A stretch of 7,655 nt of DNA from DATJZH01 sp035499215 (GTDB taxonomy: Bacteria > Actinomycetota > Actinomycetes > Streptosporangiales > Streptosporangiaceae): assembly GCA_035499215.1 (NCBI GenBank), contig DATJZH010000329.1:1-7655 (forward strand), read 5' to 3'. A model generated the notes under the pieces. That model made no database searches, was not told where the DNA came from, and saw only the letters and a list, made by a program, of their open reading frames with translations. Shown here one piece after another: positions 5,050-7,655 of this stretch. A program made the translations under genes and the position numbers. The stretch's first letter is position 1. Every line of letters starts with the position of its first letter.

Positions 5050-5565
5050 CCATCACCGCCGGCCCTCCGGCCGGGGGCGCCGCCCCCGCACCCCCCGGCC
5101 CTCCCTCAAAGATGGCAGCCAACAGGGCCGCCTTCCCGGCCGGGCAGCACAGCCAGCCGCAGAACCCGCCCGGACCACAAGGGCTCGCTCCGCTCGGCCT
5201 CCGGCACACCCTTGCAGTCCCGGCAGAACCCGCGGCAGCCCAAAGGGTGCCCGACCGAGAAGACGGCCCCCCAGGTGGTCCCATGCCGCTGGCGAACGCC
5301 CGCACGCTTGACCCCGGCCAGCCACAGCAGCCATCATCACCCCGCAGCCACGCCTGCAACGGCCCGGACCGGTCCCTAGCCACTGGCGCAAAGCCGGTCC
5401 CATGCCCCTGGCGGACGACAAGGACGCGCAGTCGGATGGCGGTCTGGCACGCTCACACCAGGTCACGTCAACGCGCTTAGCTCGGCCGGTGCCGTCATCG
5501 GAGCCGTTTCTACAGGCCGTGGATCCTCAACACCGTTTAGGCCTCTCGGCCGATCAGCGGCACCA
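5050..5565. other. non-coding 3' end of the IS21 element and adjoining sequence
   Basis: After the IstB stop comes a GC-rich stretch with a G/C-rich inverted repeat near 5059-5100. It continues for about 400 bases with no convincing protein on either strand. It contains three copies of a short terminal-type repeat (listed separately). The exact IS end is not visible, because no terminal inverted-repeat partner is in the window. It lies somewhere after 5417. Confidence 0.5.
5277..5417 (+). repeat. three copies of a 22-bp IS21-type multiple terminal repeat
   Basis: Related words of the form GGTCCC-TGCC-CTGGCG occur at 5277-5298 (GGTCCCATGCCGCTGGCGAA), 5371-5393 (GGTCCCTAGCCACTGGCGCA) and 5396-5417 (GGTCCCATGCCCCTGGCGGA). 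The last two are 25 bp apart, start to start. IS21-family elements carry several directly repeated transposase-binding sites near each end, so position after istB and repetition agree with a right end. Copy 2 is the most diverged. Confidence 0.65.
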
Positions 5566-5580
5566 CCCTAACGGTTAGGG
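5566..5580. repeat. 15-bp palindrome at the edge of long repeat copy 2
   Basis: CCCTAAC (5566-5572), one G, and GTTAGGG (5574-5580) form a perfect inverted repeat. It stands exactly where homology with the first long repeat begins and has no equivalent before copy 1. It may belong to the flanking element or be a recombination or protein site. Confidence 0.4.
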
Positions 5581-5824
5581 GGTCAGCGCCAACTCAGCAC
5601 GCTATCGGGTCGTGACGGGAACTAACCGGGAATAACGGGCAAACGGCCAACCGTCAGAAACCGGAGTTCACGGGCCCTTTCAAGATCCGCACCAGCGCCA
5701 TGACCTGCGGTTATTACCGCACGTCAAGCCCGGTGACGGCCCTACCGATGATCAGGCGCTGGATCTCGGACGTGCCCTCGAAAATCGTGAAGATCTTGGA
5801 GCCCAGAAACGACTGCTCGACCGG
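5576..5824. repeat. diverged long direct repeat, copy 2 (acyl-CoA dehydrogenase 3' end plus downstream block)
   Basis: This copy aligns with 921-1143 in the same direction. The non-coding part (5576-5713) contains an iterated word: CGGGAACTAAC (5616-5626), CGGGAATAAC (5627-5636) and GGGCAAACG (5637-5645). These are three near-tandem units of about one helical turn each. The same block, with substitutions, is present in copy 1. The coding part is described as the acyl-CoA dehydrogenase remnant. Being more intact, this copy is probably closer to the ancestral form. Confidence 0.75.
5714..5824 (-). pseudogene. acyl-CoA dehydrogenase C-terminal remnant, copy 2
   Basis: Read on the minus strand from 5824 to TAA 5716-5714: PVEQSFLGSKIFTIFEGTSE, continuing IQRLIIGRAVTGLDVR and stop. 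This is the classic C-terminus of acyl-CoA dehydrogenases, FAD enzymes that introduce the first double bond in fatty acyl-CoA oxidation. In usual members PVEQ is followed by a Y.RD.K sequence, here changed to SFLGSK. Upstream of PVEQ the family resemblance stops at once (TAILVAAA). Only about 36 of some 380 residues remain, with a perfect reading frame to the stop. An exact gene 3' tip without the rest is what site-specific integration at a gene end leaves behind. Confidence 0.85.
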
Positions 5825-6030
5825 CGCGGCAGCCACCAAGATCGCGGTCGTTCGCCGCGTTGACCGAGCTTCACTCGCCTCGTGTTCGTCAGCGCCGGAC
5901 GATCGGGCAGATGACTCGCCGCTTCAGCGGCCGCCGAGGCCCAGAACTCGGCAAAGGCGAACTTGTACCACTCGCCAGCGACACGATGACGGCCGGCGAC
6001 CCGCCCGATCCAGGCGTACCAGCGCGGCAT
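5752..6030 (-). CDS. uncertain small protein or fragment downstream of the methyltransferase
   Basis: ATG 6030 on the minus strand opens 92 codons beginning MPRWYAWIGRVAGRHRVAGE, then WYKFAFAEFWASAAAEAASH. The aromatic-rich first 45 residues read like real protein. From about residue 65 on, the frame runs through the acyl-CoA dehydrogenase remnant in a wrong frame (WWLPRRSSSRFW), so the natural C-terminus has been lost if the gene was real. It begins 67 bp after the methyltransferase stop on the same strand, with no clear ribosome site. I do not recognise the family. Confidence 0.3.
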   Translation of the reverse strand: MPRWYAWIGRVAGRHRVAGEWYKFAFAEFWASAAAEAASHLPDRPALTNTRRVKLGQRGERPRSWWLPRRSSSRFWAPRSSRFSRARPRSSA

Positions 6031-6097
6031 TCTGCGCGGTCGTCGGCGGCGGGGACGCGTCGCTCGTGCCTTCGGGTCGCGTTCGCACGGCTTGCCG

Positions 6098-7177
6098 TCA
6101 GTCCGCGTTCGCGCGGGCGTGATGCTGGCCGTTCCCGGTGACCGGTACCTGGCCGACCTGACGGAGCGCGCTGGCAATAGCCTCGCCGATGGCCCGGGCG
6201 ACCGGCGGCGGGAACGCGTTCCCGACCTGCCGGTAGGCGGCTGTCTTACGGCCGCAGAACTCCCAGGAGTCCGGGAATCCTTGCAGCCGGGCCACCATCC
6301 GGGTAGTCAGCTTCGGCATCGCGTTCGCCGGGAACTCCAGGCCGGGGATCTCGTTGGCAATGCCCAGCCCGTCCACTCCGAGCTCGCGCCAGGCAGCCCG
6401 GGCCCGGGTCGGACCGAGGTCTGGGCCTCCGTGTTTCTTGCTGCCGCCGACAATGGTCGGAGCGATCCCCGCTGCCCGGCCAGCCCAGTCGTGTGCTCCC
6501 GGCCAGCCGCGCGAGGCCATCAGGTCGGCCAGTACCTCACCGACGGCAGGCGGCCGGGACGGAAGGGGCCGGGGCCAGGAAAACCACGATGCCCAGGGCT
6601 GACGTACCGCGACCAGCACGAACCGGGGCCGCAGCTGCGGCACGCCGTGGTCGCTGGCCTGGACGATGTCCCACCAGGTGTCATAGCCCAGCTGGTGGAG
6701 GCGGTGCAGGACCTGCGCCCGGTAGTCGTCGAACCGGCGCGTGCCCAGGCCGCGGACGTTCTCCAGCAGCACGGCGCGGGGCCCGGACTCCCCGATCAGC
6801 CGCAGTGCCTGCGGGAACAGGTCCCGCTCGTCGTCCTCCCCTAGCTGCTTGCCAGCGATCGAGAACGGCGGGCACGGCACGCCGCCGGCGAACAGGTCGA
6901 TCTGCCCGAACGCGCGGCCGTCAACGTTCGCGACGTCGTCCTCGACGACCTTCCACTGCGCGCCCCGGTTGCAGCGCAGCGTCTCGCAGGCGTCAGGGTC
7001 GAGCTCGATGACCGCCTCGTGGCCGAACCCGGCCTGCTCGAGGCCCAGGGCCTGGCCGCCGGCCCCGGCGCAGATCTCCGCCGACGTCAGCTCGCCCACG
7101 CTGCCTCCCATGCTGGCCTCGAGGCTGATTCTGCCCGCCGCCAGCGACATCGGCGGTATCCCACGCCGGATCACCAC
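6098..7177 (-). CDS. C5-cytosine DNA methyltransferase of a restriction-modification pair
   Basis: The frame is 359 codons from GTG 7177. It methylates carbon 5 of cytosine using S-adenosylmethionine and so shields host DNA from the neighbouring nuclease. All landmarks are present: motif I TSAEICAGAGGQALGLEQAG (31-50), binding the cofactor; motif IV GGVPCPPFS with catalytic Cys102; motif VI LLENVRGL with Glu139; motif VIII QLRPRFVLVAV (181-191); a target-recognition region at about 195-290; motif IX RMVARLQGFPDSWEF (293-307); motif X QVGNAFPPPVARAIGEAI (317-334). Length is normal for the family. Start choice is open: GTG 7177 or 7174 overlaps the nuclease stop, ATG 7150 has GGGA upstream, and ATG 7111 (MGGSVGELT) has a good GAGG and lies 8 residues before motif I, so a 337-residue product is equally plausible. 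Gene order suggests co-transcription with the nuclease. It appears intact. Confidence 0.92.
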   Translation of the reverse strand: MVIRRGIPPMSLAAGRISLEASMGGSVGELTSAEICAGAGGQALGLEQAGFGHEAVIELDPDACETLRCNRGAQWKVVEDDVANVDGRAFGQIDLFAGGVPCPPFSIAGKQLGEDDERDLFPQALRLIGESGPRAVLLENVRGLGTRRFDDYRAQVLHRLHQLGYDTWWDIVQASDHGVPQLRPRFVLVAVRQPWASWFSWPRPLPSRPPAVGEVLADLMASRGWPGAHDWAGRAAGIAPTIVGGSKKHGGPDLGPTRARAAWRELGVDGLGIANEIPGLEFPANAMPKLTTRMVARLQGFPDSWEFCGRKTAAYRQVGNAFPPPVARAIGEAIASALRQVGQVPVTGNGQHHARANAD

Positions 7178-7655
7178 GCTGCCAGCGTGGCCGTCAGGAA
7201 CTCATAGCTCAGCACGCGGCGCTGGCCGGTCACCTCACGCCACGCCTCTGCCTGCTCCGGGTTGGCGTTGGCGGCGACGCTGGCCGCCATCGCGTCGTAG
7301 GCGATGTGATACACGGCATCGACCTCGCCTGTCCCGCGGGCAATCGACGCGAGTCTGCTCGGCAGCGGTTCTGCTGTGATGGTTACTAGGTGCGGCTGCC
7401 GGCCGCGGCGATGGCGGATCATCTGCAGGCACTCGTGCCGGATGTTCTGCACCCGGTCCGATCGGATCGTCCACTTGCACGAGATCGCCGCATGCACGGG
7501 CGGCAGGCCCGACGCGGTCTCGACATGGCCCAGGCCCACTGTGACGTCCGGCCGGATCAGGTAGTCCATTCCGACCGTGATGCGCAACTCGGGATTGGCG
7601 CGCACCAGCGCGTCGACGTCGCTCAGGTGCGCGTACTGGTCGAACCCGGTAATCA
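7171..7655 (-). CDS. NgoMIV-like type II restriction endonuclease, C-terminal part (start beyond the right edge)
   Basis: The minus frame is open from the window edge to TGA 7173-7171, giving 160 visible residues. Upstream of GTG 7605 the frame stays open (ITGFDQYAHLSDVDAL), so that GTG is internal. NgoMIV cuts G^CCGGC as a tetramer. I recall its active site as an Asp, then a Ser-Cys-Lys triplet, then a Glu 14 residues after the Lys. Here these are Asp36 in IRPDV, Ser58-Cys59-Lys60 in AAISCKWTIRSDR, and Glu74 in QNIRHE, with exactly that 14-residue spacing. The Asp-to-Lys spacing (24) is shorter than I remember for NgoMIV. The adjoining C5 methyltransferase supports a restriction-modification system. 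Specificity for GCCGGC is inferred from family only. No damage is visible in the part seen. Confidence 0.82.
   Translation of the reverse strand, partial: ITGFDQYAHLSDVDALVRANPELRITVGMDYLIRPDVTVGLGHVETASGLPPVHAAISCKWTIRSDRVQNIRHECLQMIRHRRGRQPHLVTITAEPLPSRLASIARGTGEVDAVYHIAYDAMAASVAANANPEQAEAWREVTGQRRVLSYEFLTATLAAW

Noticed and set aside
4911..5480. 189-codon plus frame covering the IS21 end, and the minus frames opposite it
   Set aside because: Overlaps istB in a wrong frame and continues as low-complexity Pro/Ala/Arg text through the terminal repeats.
1..7655. CRISPR array, retron or other regular-spacer repeat system
   Set aside because: No repeat occurs at regular 50-80 bp spacing, no reverse transcriptase or cas gene is visible, and the repeats found are tandem short words or two distant copies.

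Overview
The window comes from a high-GC actinobacterium, probably a filamentous one. The reasons are the strong G/C third-position bias, GTG starts, several starts without a Shine-Dalgarno sequence, a large LuxR-type ATPase regulator, actinobacterial NuoB and acyl-CoA dehydrogenase fragments, and the AlpA/excisionase style. The genus cannot be fixed from the sequence.

Layout, left to right. (1) At 1-146 on the minus strand is the N-terminus of an OsmC-like gene. It is divergent from a small intact SnoaL/NTF2-like protein (381-785), which is followed by a terminator hairpin. (2) From about 921 to 3248 is a gene graveyard. It holds the 3' end of an acyl-CoA dehydrogenase gene (minus strand) with a conserved downstream block. 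Then come fragments of a beta-propeller-like protein, a LuxR-type regulator and a NuoB C-terminus, joined end to end on the plus strand with frameshifts and a stop. (3) At 3615-4424 is an intact two-gene module, a ribbon-helix-helix antitoxin and a PIN-domain toxin. It has a 26-bp perfect palindrome in its promoter and a probably leaderless mRNA. (4) At 4469-5420 are mobile-element relics: the 3' half of a tRNA gene, a hairpin, a tandem 11-bp repeat, the C-terminus of an excisionase-like HTH protein, and the 3' end of an IS21-family element (IstB C-terminus plus terminal repeats). (5) At 5576-5824 is a second, diverged copy of the acyl-CoA dehydrogenase 3' end plus its downstream block, in the same orientation as the first. 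(6) From 6098 to the right edge, on the minus strand, is a restriction-modification pair: a NgoMIV-like endonuclease (start outside the window) whose stop overlaps the start region of a C5-cytosine methyltransferase.

Together this looks like an integration hotspot where several elements accreted and decayed. What stays intact is self-maintaining cargo, the toxin-antitoxin pair and the restriction-modification pair. The two same-orientation copies of a gene 3' end, each followed by short direct repeats, suggest that the acyl-CoA dehydrogenase 3' end served as an attachment site. The half tRNA marks a second kind of attachment site between them. No integrase gene is visible.
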